Shown piece after piece: positions 45,903-59,091 of a stretch of 64,000 nt of DNA. The number at the start of each line of letters is the position of its first letter. Position 1 is the stretch's first letter. The stretch is from Cellulomonas chitinilytica (GTDB taxonomy: Bacteria; Actinomycetota; Actinomycetes; Actinomycetales; Cellulomonadaceae): NCBI RefSeq assembly GCF_016862675.1, contig NZ_BONK01000004.1, forward strand, positions 124,001 to 188,000. The letters are read 5' to 3'. The notes beneath the pieces are model-generated. The model did no database searches. It saw only the letters and a list, made by a program, of their open reading frames with translations, and had not been told where the DNA came from. The position numbers and the translations under genes were made by a program.

Positions 45903-47090
45903 ATGTACGTCGCGCACCTGTCCCTCACCGACTTCCGGTCGTACCCGCAGGTCGAGCTCCCGCTCGACCCGGGCATCACGGCCCTGGTCGGCCCGAACGG
46001 GCAGGGAAAGACGAACCTGGTCGAGGCCATCGGGTACGTCGCGACGCTCGGCAGCCACCGGGTCCCGTCCGACGCGGCGCTGGTCCGCGCGGGTGCCACG
46101 AGGGCCGTCGTCCGGACCCGGGTGATCCGCGAGCTCGACCCGGGCAGCCCGCGCGCGACCCTCGTCGAGATCGAGGTGACGCCGGGCAAGGCGAACCGGG
46201 CGCGGGTCAACGGCGGCTCCCCCGGCCGTGCCCGCGACGTGCTCGGCATCCTGCGCACGGTGCTGTTCGCGCCCGAGGACCTGTCGCTCGTGAAGGGCGA
46301 CCCCGACGGGCGCAGGAGGTTCCTCGACGACCTGCTCGTGCAGATCACCCCGAGGATCGCGGGCGTCGTGGCCGACTACGACCGTGTCCTGCGGCAGCGT
46401 TCGGCGCTCCTGAAGTCCGCGGGTGCGGCGATGCGCGGGGGGCGCAGCGGAGCGGACCTGCGCACGCTCGACGTGTGGGACGCGAAGCTCGCGCAGACAG
46501 GGGCGCAGCTCGTTGTGGCCCGTCGGGACCTCGTGACGGACCTGGCACCGCGCGTCGCGCAGGCGTACGAGCAGGTCAGCTCGGGTCAGGGCGAGGCCGT
46601 CATCACGTACAAGGCGTCCCTGGACGGCGTGCTCGGCGAGGAGGCGTCCGCCGAGCCCGCGACGACGGAGCTCGTCGAGGCGCAGCTGCTCGAGGCCATG
46701 GGCCGGCTGCGCGGCAAGGAGATCGAGCGCGGGGTGAGCCTCGTCGGCCCGCACCGTGACGACCTGGTCCTCACGCTCGGCGGGCTGCCCGCCAAGGGGT
46801 ACGCGAGCCACGGAGAGTCGTGGTCGTACGCGCTGGCGCTGCGGCTGGCGTCGTACGCGCTGCTGAGCGACGACACGTCCGCCGCGGACTGGGGTCCGGA
46901 CGGCGAGCCGGTGCTGATCCTCGACGACGTGTTCGCGGAGCTCGACACCCGCAGGCGCGACCGCCTCGCGGAGCTCGTCGCCCCGGCACGGCAGGTGCTC
47001 ATCACGGCGGCGGTCCCCGGGGACGTCCCGGAGCCGCTCGCGGGCGGCCGCGTGGACGTGATGTCGGGCGAGGTCGCTCGTGTCCTCTGA
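45903..47090 (+). CDS. recF: DNA replication and repair protein RecF
   Basis: 395 residues, six bases after gnd, with a weak ribosome site. RecF helps load RecA at gapped DNA. SMC-like features: [18 protein letters not shown] at the start, Walker [17 protein letters not shown] (about 30-45), [25 protein letters not shown], and the C-terminal Walker [12 protein letters not shown]. Length and order are standard. The end overlaps the DUF721 gene by 11 bases. Confidence 0.96.
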   Translation: MYVAHLSLTDFRSYPQVELPLDPGITALVGPNGQGKTNLVEAIGYVATLGSHRVPSDAALVRAGATRAVVRTRVIRELDPGSPRATLVEIEVTPGKANRARVNGGSPGRARDVLGILRTVLFAPEDLSLVKGDPDGRRRFLDDLLVQITPRIAGVVADYDRVLRQRSALLKSAGAAMRGGRSGADLRTLDVWDAKLAQTGAQLVVARRDLVTDLAPRVAQAYEQVSSGQGEAVITYKASLDGVLGEEASAEPATTELVEAQLLEAMGRLRGKEIERGVSLVGPHRDDLVLTLGGLPAKGYASHGESWSYALALRLASYALLSDDTSAADWGPDGEPVLILDDVFAELDTRRRDRLAELVAPARQVLITAAVPGDVPEPLAGGRVDVMSGEVARVL

Positions 47091-47694
47091 CGGGCGCCGC
47101 GACGACGGGCGCGCGACGCCGAGCGGGGGCGATGACGACGCCCTCCTCCCCCCGGTCCGTCGCCGACCCGTCGAGGGTGCGCCCCTGCGGGACGTCGTCG
47201 ACCTGGTCCCGGAGCGTCAGGTGGCCCTCGCCGCGCTGAACCGTGCGAAGGAGGCGGCCCGGGCGAAGGGTCTGCGGCCGGGTGACGCCCCGAGGCGGCG
47301 GCCGCTGATCGACACGTCGGGCACGTCGGGCGCCGGGCCGCGCGACCCGCAGGCGGTCGGCACCAGCCTCGGTGCGCTCGTCGGGCAGTTCGGCTGGGGC
47401 AGCGGCCTGGTGTCGGGGACGTTGCAGCACCGGTGGGCCGAGCTGCTGGGGCCGGAGGTCGCGGAGCACTGCGCCTACGTGTCGTTGGAGGCCGGCGTGC
47501 TGACCGTGCAGGCGAGCTCGACGAGCTGGGCGACGCACCTGGGGTGGGCGGCGCCGACGATGCTGCAGCGGTTCGCGACGGAGCTGGGCGAGGGGGTTGT
47601 CTCGGAGGTCAAGGTCCTCGGGCCGTCGGGTCCGGGGTTCAGCAAGGGCCGCAAGAGGGTCCCGGGCCGAGGCGTCAGGGACACGTACGGGTAG
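47080..47694 (+). CDS. DUF721 (DciA-like) family protein
   Basis: 204 residues from a GTG overlapping recF. The first 90 residues are charged and probably disordered. The DUF721 core lies at about 85-190 ([65 protein letters not shown]). DUF721 proteins at this position are related to DciA, a loader of the replicative helicase in bacteria without DnaC. That would fit the origin neighbourhood, though it has not been shown for this protein. Confidence 0.9.
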   Translation: MSSDGRRDDGRATPSGGDDDALLPPVRRRPVEGAPLRDVVDLVPERQVALAALNRAKEAARAKGLRPGDAPRRRPLIDTSGTSGAGPRDPQAVGTSLGALVGQFGWGSGLVSGTLQHRWAELLGPEVAEHCAYVSLEAGVLTVQASSTSWATHLGWAAPTMLQRFATELGEGVVSEVKVLGPSGPGFSKGRKRVPGRGVRDTYG

Positions 47695-47876
47695 GCGGTT
47701 CGGCGGGGGTTGCGCGCAACCGGTGGAGAAACCCGGTTCCGGGCTGTCCGGCAGGTAGACTTGGCAGGTCATTCCTGGCGCGTCTGTGCCGGTCTAGACA
47801 CGAGAACGCCAGCGTCATGGAGTGATCCGCCCTCCGAGTGGTCGTGCGGGGCGCTCCGTCGCGTGTGACAACTTGA

Positions 47877-49961
<2,085 letters not shown>

Positions 49962-50010
49962 GGCCTCCCGCACCCGCCGCTCCTAGCACTACCGCGACAG
50001 AAGGAACCAC

Positions 50011-52625
<2,615 letters not shown>

Positions 52626-52629
<4 letters not shown>

Positions 52630-53543
52630 CCGACTCCACCCCACCCTCGATCCCGCCGCGCAAGCGCCCGACGACCCCGGTGACGGCCGGTCGTCCGTCG
52701 GCGAGCGCGCACGGCGTGGAGCCGAGCACGGGGCGGACGGTCACGTCCTCGCCGAACGGCACGCCGTCGGGCGAGCCGAGCGGCGGCGCCTCCTCCAACG
52801 GGACGCCCGCCGCCGTCCCGGTGCTCCCCCCGACCACGGGGTTCGACAGCCAGCGGACGCGCGACGAGCGACCTTCGTCGTCGGCCGCCTCCGTGCCCGG
52901 TGACGAGCACGACCTGCCCTCCCCTCTCATGGTCGCGGTCGACACCGCGACCGTGTGGTTCAAGAAGGCTGCCGGTGCCACCAGCACCGCGTTCGCCGCG
53001 GTCACCCGACCCCGTACCGAGGATCCGACCATGACCACTCCGGCTTCGGCGCCTGCCGCTGGTGCTCCCCCGCGCACGTCCGCGCGTCCCGCGCCGACGA
53101 CGGGGGCCGTCCCTCGCACGACCGGCGCGGTGCCCCGCACGACGACGGGTCGGATCCCGACCGTCGGCGGTCCGCACGGCGGCGCACGCCGCGTCCGCCT
53201 GGCGATCTCCCGGGTCGACCCGTGGTCCGTGATGAAGCTGTCGTTCCTGCTGTCGGTCGCGATCGGCGTGATGATCGTCGTCGCGGCGGCGGTCGTGTGG
53301 CTGACGCTGGACGGCCTGCACGTGTTCACGAAGATCAACGACCTGGTCGTGCAGATCGTCGGCACGGAGAGCCCGATCGACATCCTGCAGTACGTCGAGT
53401 TCAAGCGGATCGTCTCCGGCGCGACCCTCGTCGCGGTCATCGACGTGTTCCTGCTGACGGCGCTGTCGACGATCGGGGCGTTCCTCTACAACATCGTCGC
53501 CGCGCTGGTGGGCGGCGTGCATGTCACGATGACTGACGAGTGA
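52626..53543 (+). CDS. DUF3566 domain membrane protein
   Basis: 305 residues, ATG overlapping the gyrA stop. Residues 1-190 are Pro/Ser/Thr/Gly-rich and probably cytoplasmic and disordered, with the repeat [18 protein letters not shown]. The DUF3566 domain (about 192-303) has two membrane helices ([29 protein letters not shown] and [26 protein letters not shown]-like). It begins with the conserved [14 protein letters not shown]. The gene follows gyrA in most Actinobacteria; its function is not established. Confidence 0.93.
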
Positions 53544-53555
53544 CCGCATCCGGTT

Positions 53556-53585
53556 TGGGCGCGGCGCCTGCCCTGGGGTAGTCTC
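53556..53585 (+). promoter_or_regulatory. Promoter of tRNA-Ile
   Basis: TTGGGC (53556-53561) and TAGTCT (53580-53585) with an 18-bp spacer, ending 35 bp before the tRNA. This is a good housekeeping-type promoter for a high-GC actinobacterium. Confidence 0.6.
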
Positions 53586-53620
53586 GTCCGGCCGCACTCG
53601 GGTTGACCGGGTGATGCAAC

Positions 53621-53694
53621 GGGCCTATAGCTCAGACGGTTAGAGCGCTTCCCTGATAAGGAAGAGGTCACAGGTTCAAGTCCTGTTAGGCCCA
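53621..53694 (+). tRNA. tRNA-Ile (anticodon GAT)
   Basis: 74 nt. The acceptor stem GGGCCTA pairs with TAGGCCC. The D arm contains AGCTCAGACGGTTAGAGC, and the anticodon stem CTTCC/GGAAG encloses CTGATAA with GAT at 53655-53657. The T arm is CAGGTTCAAGTCCTG. CCA is not encoded. Its place after gyrA-DUF3566 is conserved. Confidence 0.97.
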
Positions 53695-53716
53695 CTCCCG
53701 ACCCGTGGGGGAATCG

Positions 53717-53836
53717 ATGAAGAAGCTCCTGCTCCTCGTGGCGGTCGCCGCCGTCGGTTACGTCGTCTACCAGAAGCTCGTGCAGGACCGCGACGAGCGG
53801 GACCTGTGGGCAGAGGTCACCGACACCTTCGAGTGA
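53717..53836 (+). CDS. DLW-39 family small protein
   Basis: 39 residues, below the size limit of most gene callers. One N-terminal membrane helix (KKLLLLVAVAAVGYVVYQKL) is followed by a short charged tail with the signature RDLWAEVTD. Tiny proteins with this DLW motif and exactly this length lie between tRNA-Ile and tRNA-Ala in many Actinobacteria. Function is unknown. GGGGGAA upstream may serve as the ribosome site. Confidence 0.85.
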   Translation: MKKLLLLVAVAAVGYVVYQKLVQDRDERDLWAEVTDTFE

Positions 53837-53876
53837 GTCCCGCACGGGGGGCTGCGGCGGACGCCCGCCGCACCAC

Positions 53877-53949
53877 GGGGCCATGGCGCAATTGGTAGCG
53901 CACCTGCTTTGCAAGCAGGGGGTTAGGGGTTCGAGTCCCCTTGGCTCCA
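53877..53949 (+). tRNA. tRNA-Ala (anticodon TGC)
   Basis: 73 nt. Acceptor GGGGCCA pairs with TGGCTCC (one G-U pair). Anticodon stem CCTGC/GCAGG encloses TTTGCAA with TGC at 53910-53912. T arm AGGGGTTCGAGTCCCCT. CCA is not encoded. It follows tRNA-Ile and the DLW gene. Confidence 0.97.
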
Positions 53950-53953
53950 CCCA

Positions 53954-54946
53954 TCACGTCGAGAGCAGCGCGTCCGCTGCCTCGGTCCTCGTGTAGAGGA
54001 CGGCGCGCCCGTCACGTGCGGCGCGGACCAGGCCGGCGTCACGCATCGCGGTCAGGTGGCCCGACACCCCGGCGGGTGAGAGTCCCAGCTCGTGGGCGAG
54101 TGCGGTCGTCGAGGCAGGTGCGTCGAGGCGCCGCAGGATCGTGGTGCGTGTCCGGCCGAGCACCCCGGCGAGGGCCTCGGGTCGGTCCGGCTCGGGTGCT
54201 CCCCAGATCGTGCCCGCGCCGCGTGCCGGGTAGGACAGCTGCGGTGGTTCCGGCGGGACGGCTCGGGTGAGGACGGCGTCGCCGACGAACACGTTCGGCA
54301 GCAGGACGAGTCCGTGGCCCGTGCCGTCACGGGTGATCTCGCAGTGGCGCCGGACCAGGTGCAGCGAGCCCTCGTCCCACCGCACCGTGCCGTGGAGCTC
54401 GTTGAGCACCGCACCGGTCCCCTGCTCCGCGACCTGGCGGGCGCGGTGCAGCAGGTCGGCGTCGAGCACGGCGTGGATCCGCGACCAGTGCGGGGCGAGC
54501 GCGAGGTCCCAGTAGGCGCGTACCTCGGCGGCGACGTCGACGAGCACCCGGGCGGGTTCGCGGCGCAGGGCGACGACCCGGCGGGGGTCGAGAGGGGCGC
54601 GTTCGGCGGCCAGCATGTCGAGCTCGAGCCGGACACGGTCGGGGTCGGTGGCACGGACCACGTCCAGCTCGGCCGTCAGGTCCGGTGGGCCGGACGGCGG
54701 CGGGCACGGGGTGAGCAGGTCGGCGAGATAGCCGTACGTCGGCACGAGCTCGGCGAGCCACCCGCGGTCGAGCCCGGCGGCCCGGACGGCCGGTCGCAGG
54801 TGCTCGACCCAGGTCCGGAACGGTGCCGGGGTGCTGGTGCGCGCGAGCATCCGGAAGCTCGTCACCACCTGCCACGACGGCGACACGGCGAACCGGGCGC
54901 GCGCGACGTCGTCCGCCGTGAACGCCACGACCGCCCGCACGAGCAC
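53954..54946 (-). CDS. ArsR-like regulator with DUF5937 domain
   Basis: 330 residues taking the GTG at 54946; a GTG two codons later is nearly as good. The N-terminal two thirds match DUF5937 (VVAFTADDVARARFAVSPSWQVVTSFRML). The C-terminal winged helix is ArsR-like (LDAPASTTALAHELGLSPAGVSGHLTAMRDAGLVRAARDGRAVLYTRTEAA). No metal-binding cysteine pair is seen, so it is not a classical metal sensor. It is divergent from a PEP-mutase-like gene, and a perfect inverted repeat lies at its start. It probably represses that gene and itself. The 3' end is 4 bp from tRNA-Ala, on the opposite strand. Confidence 0.85.
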   Translation of the reverse strand: MLVRAVVAFTADDVARARFAVSPSWQVVTSFRMLARTSTPAPFRTWVEHLRPAVRAAGLDRGWLAELVPTYGYLADLLTPCPPPSGPPDLTAELDVVRATDPDRVRLELDMLAAERAPLDPRRVVALRREPARVLVDVAAEVRAYWDLALAPHWSRIHAVLDADLLHRARQVAEQGTGAVLNELHGTVRWDEGSLHLVRRHCEITRDGTGHGLVLLPNVFVGDAVLTRAVPPEPPQLSYPARGAGTIWGAPEPDRPEALAGVLGRTRTTILRRLDAPASTTALAHELGLSPAGVSGHLTAMRDAGLVRAARDGRAVLYTRTEAADALLST

Positions 54947-54952
54947 CCCCGA

Positions 54953-54970
54953 ATTCGGCGGACGCCGAAT
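54953..54970. promoter_or_regulatory. Probable operator of the ArsR/DUF5937 regulator
   Basis: Perfect inverted repeat ATTCGGCG-GA-CGCCGAAT, 6 bp before the regulator start and about 70 bp before the divergent enzyme gene. The site fits a dimeric winged-helix repressor. Confidence 0.65.
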
Positions 54971-55038
54971 CGTTCGACGTCCTGCTGTGGCGCGAGCAGG
55001 ATCACTGCCGCGACGACACCTTATGGAGGACCACCGAC

Positions 55039-55890
55039 ATGACCGCCACCGCGACCGATCTCTCCCGCACCCGCACGATGGCCCGCCGGCTGCGCGACCT
55101 GGCCGACGCGCAGGTGCTCCTCCTCGCGAACGTCTGGGATGCCGCGAGTGCGGTCGTCGCGGCCGACGCAGGGGCACCGGCGCTGGCGACGACGAGCGGT
55201 GGCGTCGCGTGGGCGATCGGCCGGGGCGACGGACAGCGGGCGACACGGGACGAGATGCTCGCCGCCGCCGCCCGGATCGTCGCGGCCGTGGACGTCCCGG
55301 TGTCGGTGGACGTCGAGGGCGGGTACGGGCCGTCTCCCGACGACGTGGCGCGGACCGTCGCACGCGCCGTCGAGGTCGGCGCGGCGGGGATCAACCTGGA
55401 GGACTCGCGGGCGGCGGGCGGTCCCCTGTTCGACGTGGCCGACCAGGTCGGCCGCCTGCTCGCGGCACGCGCCGCGGCGACGAGTGCCGGTGCGGCGGAG
55501 ATCGTCGTGAACGTGCGGACCGACGTCGTGCTGTTCGGGGTCGGCACGCCGGAGACGCGGCTCGACGAGGTGCTCCGGCGTGCGGCGGCGTACGCGAGCG
55601 CCGGTGCGGACAGCCTGTTCGTCCCGGGGCTGCTCGACCTCGACGTGCTGGCGGAGCTGTGCGCCCGGTCGCCGCTGCCCGTCAACGCCATGGCCGGCCC
55701 GGGTGCACCCGACGTCGTCGCGCTGGTGACGGCGGGGGTGCGACGGGTGAGCCTCGGGACGTCGGTCGCGCAGGCCGCGTACGCCGTGGTGGAGCGGGCC
55801 ACCCGGGAGCTGCTGCGGGACGGCACGTACGAGCACGTGTCGGGCGGCCTGGACTACGGCCGGCTGGACGGGCTCGTCGACCGGCACTGA
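55039..55890 (+). CDS. Isocitrate lyase/PEP mutase family protein
   Basis: 283 residues, ATG after ATGGAGGACC. It belongs to the PEP mutase/isocitrate lyase superfamily (TIM barrel, C-C or P-C bond chemistry on 2-oxo acids with Mg). Visible motifs: LLANVWDAASAVVAADAG, ATTSGGVAWAIG, VSVDVEGGYG (metal-binding Asp/Glu), AAGINLEDS and LPVNAMAGPGAPD. The KKCGH-type catalytic cysteine motif of isocitrate and methylisocitrate lyases is missing. An oxaloacetate-decarboxylase-like or uncharacterised activity is more likely. It is divergent from the ArsR/DUF5937 gene that probably controls it. Confidence 0.85.
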   Translation: MTATATDLSRTRTMARRLRDLADAQVLLLANVWDAASAVVAADAGAPALATTSGGVAWAIGRGDGQRATRDEMLAAAARIVAAVDVPVSVDVEGGYGPSPDDVARTVARAVEVGAAGINLEDSRAAGGPLFDVADQVGRLLAARAAATSAGAAEIVVNVRTDVVLFGVGTPETRLDEVLRRAAAYASAGADSLFVPGLLDLDVLAELCARSPLPVNAMAGPGAPDVVALVTAGVRRVSLGTSVAQAAYAVVERATRELLRDGTYEHVSGGLDYGRLDGLVDRH

Positions 55891-55929
55891 GCATCCGTGC
55901 GGCGGCCTGCGTGCCGAGCACCCGGCGGA

Positions 55930-56370
55930 TCAGTCGTCGTGGCGCCAGCGCGTCAGGGCGTAGCCGACGAGGAACCCGGTGGTGGCGATCTCGATGACGG
56001 AGAAGTACACGTAGTGCGGCCGCGGGCCGGTGCCGACCAGCAGTGAGCCTGCCTGGACGACGGTCATGACGGCGCCGGCGACGACGGTCCCCCAGCGAGC
56101 GATCCGGTGGGGTGCCACGCGGGAGACGAGCACCATCGCCATCGGGATGGTCATGAGGACGGCCGACGCGAGCAGGAACCCGTCGGTGAGAGTGATTCCG
56201 CCGACGGCGCCGTCGAGGATCGCCCGGAGGTCGTCGGGGGCGAAGAAGCCGAGGACGTCGCAGTACAGGTAGCACAGGACGGCGAAGAGCCACAGGGACG
56301 AGACGACCGTGCGGGGGGTGACCCGTGCGGTGGTGGCCGACGGCGGATGCGGTGCGGTCAGGGCGGTCAC
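55930..56370 (-). CDS. DUF6326-like membrane protein
   Basis: 146 residues from the GTG at 56370, six bases after GGAGG. The extra N-terminal frame would cross the regulatory region. Four membrane helices are visible: SSLWLFAVLCYLYCDVLGFF, LLASAVLMTIPMAMVLV, WGTVVAGAVMTVVQAGSLLVG and YFSVIEIATTGFLVGYAL. The YLYCDVLGFF stretch is characteristic of the family as I recall it. It is divergent from a TetR regulator with a shared operator, so it is probably the regulator's target. Function unknown. Confidence 0.8.
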   Translation of the reverse strand: MTALTAPHPPSATTARVTPRTVVSSLWLFAVLCYLYCDVLGFFAPDDLRAILDGAVGGITLTDGFLLASAVLMTIPMAMVLVSRVAPHRIARWGTVVAGAVMTVVQAGSLLVGTGPRPHYVYFSVIEIATTGFLVGYALTRWRHDD

Positions 56371-56394
56371 GGGAGCCTCCAGGTAGCGGACGAC

Positions 56395-56425
56395 CTTACG
56401 TTGTAAGTCGACCGTACAGCGTAAG
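56395..56425. promoter_or_regulatory. Probable TetR operator
   Basis: Inverted repeat with 11-bp arms 56395-56405 (CTTACGTTGTA) and 56415-56425 (TACAGCGTAAG), one mismatch, 9-bp spacer. It lies between the divergent DUF6326 and tetR genes and is unusually A/T-rich for this genome, so it likely overlaps both promoters. Confidence 0.75.
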
Positions 56426-56449
56426 ATCAGCAGTTCACAAGGGGGTCCG

Positions 56450-57121
56450 ATGCCACCAGTCCGTGAAGCGCTGAGCCGCGACCGCGTGGTCGCCGCCGGT
56501 GTCGCCGTCGCCGACACCGAGGGTCTCGCCGCCGTCACGATGCGCCGCGTCGCCGCCGAGCTCGACTGCGAGGCCATGTCGCTCTACCACCACGTGCCGA
56601 GCAAGGACGCGCTGCTCGCCGCCCTGGCCGACGAGGCCGCCCGCCTCGTCGTGCAGGAGGCCGCCGCCATCACCGCCGACGACTGGGTCGATGCCGTGCG
56701 CCGCCGGTGCCTCGCCGCACGCGACGTCATGGTGCGGCACCCGTGGGCGGCCGGGCTGCTCGCCGCCCAGCAGCAGAGTCCGCCGTCGTCGTGGGCGCTC
56801 TACGAGCAGCTCGTCGGGACGCTCACCGAGGCCGGCTTCGACGACGACCTCGCGCACCGGGCGATCCACTCGCTCGGCTCCATGGTGTTCGGCTTCAGCA
56901 CCGAGCTCTTCGAGCCGGACGGCGGCGACAGCACGCCCGACCCCGAGATCATGGCGACGATGGCGCAGCACATGCCGAACCTCGCGCGGATGGCCGCGTC
57001 CGTGGTGCACGAGGTCGACGGCGCGCTCAGCGTGTGCGACACCCGCGCGGAGTTCGAGTTCACGCTCGGGCTCGTGCTCGACGGTCTGGAACGCGAGCGC
57101 GTCCGGCGTGCCACCGCGTAG
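56450..57121 (+). CDS. TetR family transcriptional regulator
   Basis: 223 residues. The N-terminal helix-turn-helix is clear (LSRDRVVAAGVAVADTEGLAAVTMRRVAAELDCEAMSLYHHVPSKDALLAAL). The C-terminal ligand domain resembles the TetR_C group with tetracycline-repressor-like length. It is divergent from the DUF6326 membrane protein, with a near-perfect inverted repeat between them. It probably represses both genes until a small molecule binds. Confidence 0.92.
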   Translation: MPPVREALSRDRVVAAGVAVADTEGLAAVTMRRVAAELDCEAMSLYHHVPSKDALLAALADEAARLVVQEAAAITADDWVDAVRRRCLAARDVMVRHPWAAGLLAAQQQSPPSSWALYEQLVGTLTEAGFDDDLAHRAIHSLGSMVFGFSTELFEPDGGDSTPDPEIMATMAQHMPNLARMAASVVHEVDGALSVCDTRAEFEFTLGLVLDGLERERVRRATA

Positions 57122-57314
57122 CTACCGCGTAGCCGCTGCGCAGCCGCTGCGTCGCCGACGCCGGGCCGCACGGCCGGTCGACGTGCGGCCACCGTGCTCG
57201 GCCCGCGAAGATCGGTGTGCCATCTCGGACGCCAGCCCTGTCGGATCCACCGCCGCCCGTTCGTCGGGTAGGTGAACGCGGACGACCAGGTGCGCCGACG
57301 CAGAGGAGAAGTCA

Positions 57315-57812
57315 ATGCCTGAGTACCTCATCTACTTCAACCAGCAGTGGGTGGGCGACCACTCCGAGGAATGGTTCCGCGGGCGCGTGCAGCCCTCCAT
57401 GGCGGTCGTGGAGGAGATGAAGGCCGCCGGCGTGTACGTGTTCGCCGGGGGCCTCGAGGAGGAGGACGGACCGGTCTACAGCGCCGACCCGACGGGCGTC
57501 ACCACCCTCGTCACGGACGGCCCCTACGTCGAGACCAAGGAGTTCCTCGGCGGCTTCGCGCTCGTCGACGTCGCCGACGACGAGGAGGCGAAGCGGTGGG
57601 CGGCCAAGGTCGCCGCCGGCTGCGGCTGGCCCCATGAGGTCCGTCGCTTCAAGCCGCGACCCCGGGTCGTCGCCGCAGGCGTCACGCCAGGCGTCACGGC
57701 AGGTGCCACCGCAGGCGTCACTGCAGGCGTCACCGGGGGCACCGCCGACGCGGCCGCGGATCCGGCCAGCGCCGGGCTGCCGCGCGAGCGCGTCCGGCGA
57801 CCGCTCCTCTAG
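57315..57812 (+). CDS. YCII domain protein with repeat tail
   Basis: 165 residues, ATG after GAGGAGAAG. Residues 1-115 are a YCII-related domain (EYLIYFNQQWVGDHSEEWF, AGVYVFAGGLEEEDG, TDGPYVETKEFLGGFALVDV). Such proteins are often partnered with ECF sigma factors or act as small oxidative enzymes; the activity is unknown. The last 45 residues are not part of the family. They carry GVTPGVTAGATAGVTAGVTGGT from a 12-bp repeat (about 57675-57735) and may come from slippage. The stop overlaps the convergent GNAT stop by three bases. Confidence 0.85.
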   Translation: MPEYLIYFNQQWVGDHSEEWFRGRVQPSMAVVEEMKAAGVYVFAGGLEEEDGPVYSADPTGVTTLVTDGPYVETKEFLGGFALVDVADDEEAKRWAAKVAAGCGWPHEVRRFKPRPRVVAAGVTPGVTAGATAGVTAGVTGGTADAAADPASAGLPRERVRRPLL

Positions 57813-58465
57813 GCGACGCCGAGGAGCTCGGCCACGGCCTCCGCCCCGGTGATGGTGACCGGTGGCCGCATCGTCGCGGGTCGGGCGCGCCACTGCTCGA
57901 CGGACATCGAGAACGACAGCGACTCGGCCACCTCACCCTCACGGGCCAGCCGGCGCCGACCCGACGCCAGGTAGCCGAGCTTGCGGGTCACGGCGAGCGA
58001 CGCGGCGTTGTCGGTGAACGCCCCCGTGGTCGCCTCCTGCGCGCCGAGCCCGTCGAACAGCAGGTGCAGCATCGCGAGCCGCATCCGGGTACCGATGCCT
58101 GCCCCGTGGAACCGCAGGCCCAGCCACGAGCCGGTCTCGGCGGTGCGGGTCACCGGGTACTTCGTCGCGACGGCGCCCTGGACGCCGACCAGCTCCCCGC
58201 CGACGAGCACGGCGAGCTCGAGCCTCCAGTCGTCCGGGTCGACGTGCGCCCGTGTCGCCCACTGGTAGCGCAGCACGCTGCGGGCCACCTCGTCGGGGGT
58301 GCCTCGTGTCCACGGGAACGCGAACGGCATCCGGTCCTCGGCGTGCACCCCGGAGCGTGCGAGGTCGGCGAGTCGGAGCAGGAGGTCGTCGTCGAGGAAC
58401 CGGAGCTCCAGGTCGTCGTGCTGCACACGCAGGCCGGCGGGCGGCCAGAGGTCGGCGAGGTCCAC
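57809..58465 (-). CDS. GNAT family N-acetyltransferase
   Basis: 218 residues from a GTG at 58465. The GNAT fold is recognisable: DDLELRFLDDDLLLRLADLA at the start, LELAVLVGGELVGVQGAVA, the acetyl-CoA-binding GLRFHGAGIGTRMRLAMLHLLF, and GAFTDNAASLAVTRKLGYLASG. The MPFAFPWTRGTPDE region is seen in acetyltransferases of this subgroup. The substrate is unknown. It is convergent with the YCII gene and overlaps it by a few bases. Confidence 0.9.
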   Translation of the reverse strand: MDLADLWPPAGLRVQHDDLELRFLDDDLLLRLADLARSGVHAEDRMPFAFPWTRGTPDEVARSVLRYQWATRAHVDPDDWRLELAVLVGGELVGVQGAVATKYPVTRTAETGSWLGLRFHGAGIGTRMRLAMLHLLFDGLGAQEATTGAFTDNAASLAVTRKLGYLASGRRRLAREGEVAESLSFSMSVEQWRARPATMRPPVTITGAEAVAELLGVA

Positions 58466-58574
58466 GCCGCCACCCTGTCAGGGACCGGTGGGGCCGGTCA
58501 TGCGGAATCCCCGGCGGCGTCGCGCACGGGCGCGACGCACCCGGCAGCGACGCCGCCCTCCTCGCGGGACCGCC

Positions 58575-58968
58575 TCAGTCGGCCACCGGGATCTGCACGC
58601 GACGCAGCCTGCCGGACTCCACGTACACCCCGCGACCCACCGGGAACTCGGCGCGGGCCATCCGCGGGAAGGGCGTCCGGAACAGCGCGTCGCCGTCCAG
58701 GTGGTCGGGCTGCAGGACGAGCCCGCGCCGGCCGTTGCGGACGTCCGCGACGAGCGGCCACGACGAGCCCCACGTGCTGGTCTCGGCCTCGGCGAGCAGC
58801 AGGTGACCGTTGCGCTTGGCGGCCCCCCGCCGTCGTCGCGCCCGCCGGGAGGCCGTCGACGCGCGCGACGGCTTCCGCGATGTCGCCGACGGTCGCGCCG
58901 GCGTCGGTCGTGACGACGACGTCGGTGGACACGCCACCGGGTCGCCGCAGTGTGAGTCTCGTGCGCAC
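58575..58968 (-). pseudogene. Remnant of an FtsK/SpoIIIE (EccC-like) ATPase gene
   Basis: The GTG at 58968 after GGGAGG begins a frame (RTRLTLRRPGGVSTDVVVTT, GATVGDIAEAVARVDGLPAG) that matches the N-terminus of large actinobacterial FtsK/SpoIIIE-domain proteins. After about 45 codons, near 58825, the sequence joins another frame (AAKRNGHLLLAEAE, then RRGLVLQPDHLDGDALFRTPFPR and FPVGRGVYVESGRLRRVQI) that matches the C-terminal end of the same family, stopping at 58575. The ATPase middle, normally several hundred residues or more, is gone and the frame is shifted. Type VII secretion neighbours are absent. Confidence 0.7.
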
Positions 58969-59091
58969 GTGACCTCCCAGATCCCGGGCGAGGCTAGCCG
59001 TGCCGCAGGTGGTCGGTGGCCCTGGCGTGGGGACGCCTGTGGATGTCCACGCGTCCCGCCGCCGGGCCTCCGGCGTGCTGCGGCGTCGGCA

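Noticed and set aside
53621-53949. Integration site or mobile element at the tRNA pair
   Set aside because: No integrase, direct repeat or foreign-looking gene follows. The flanking order is the conserved chromosomal one.
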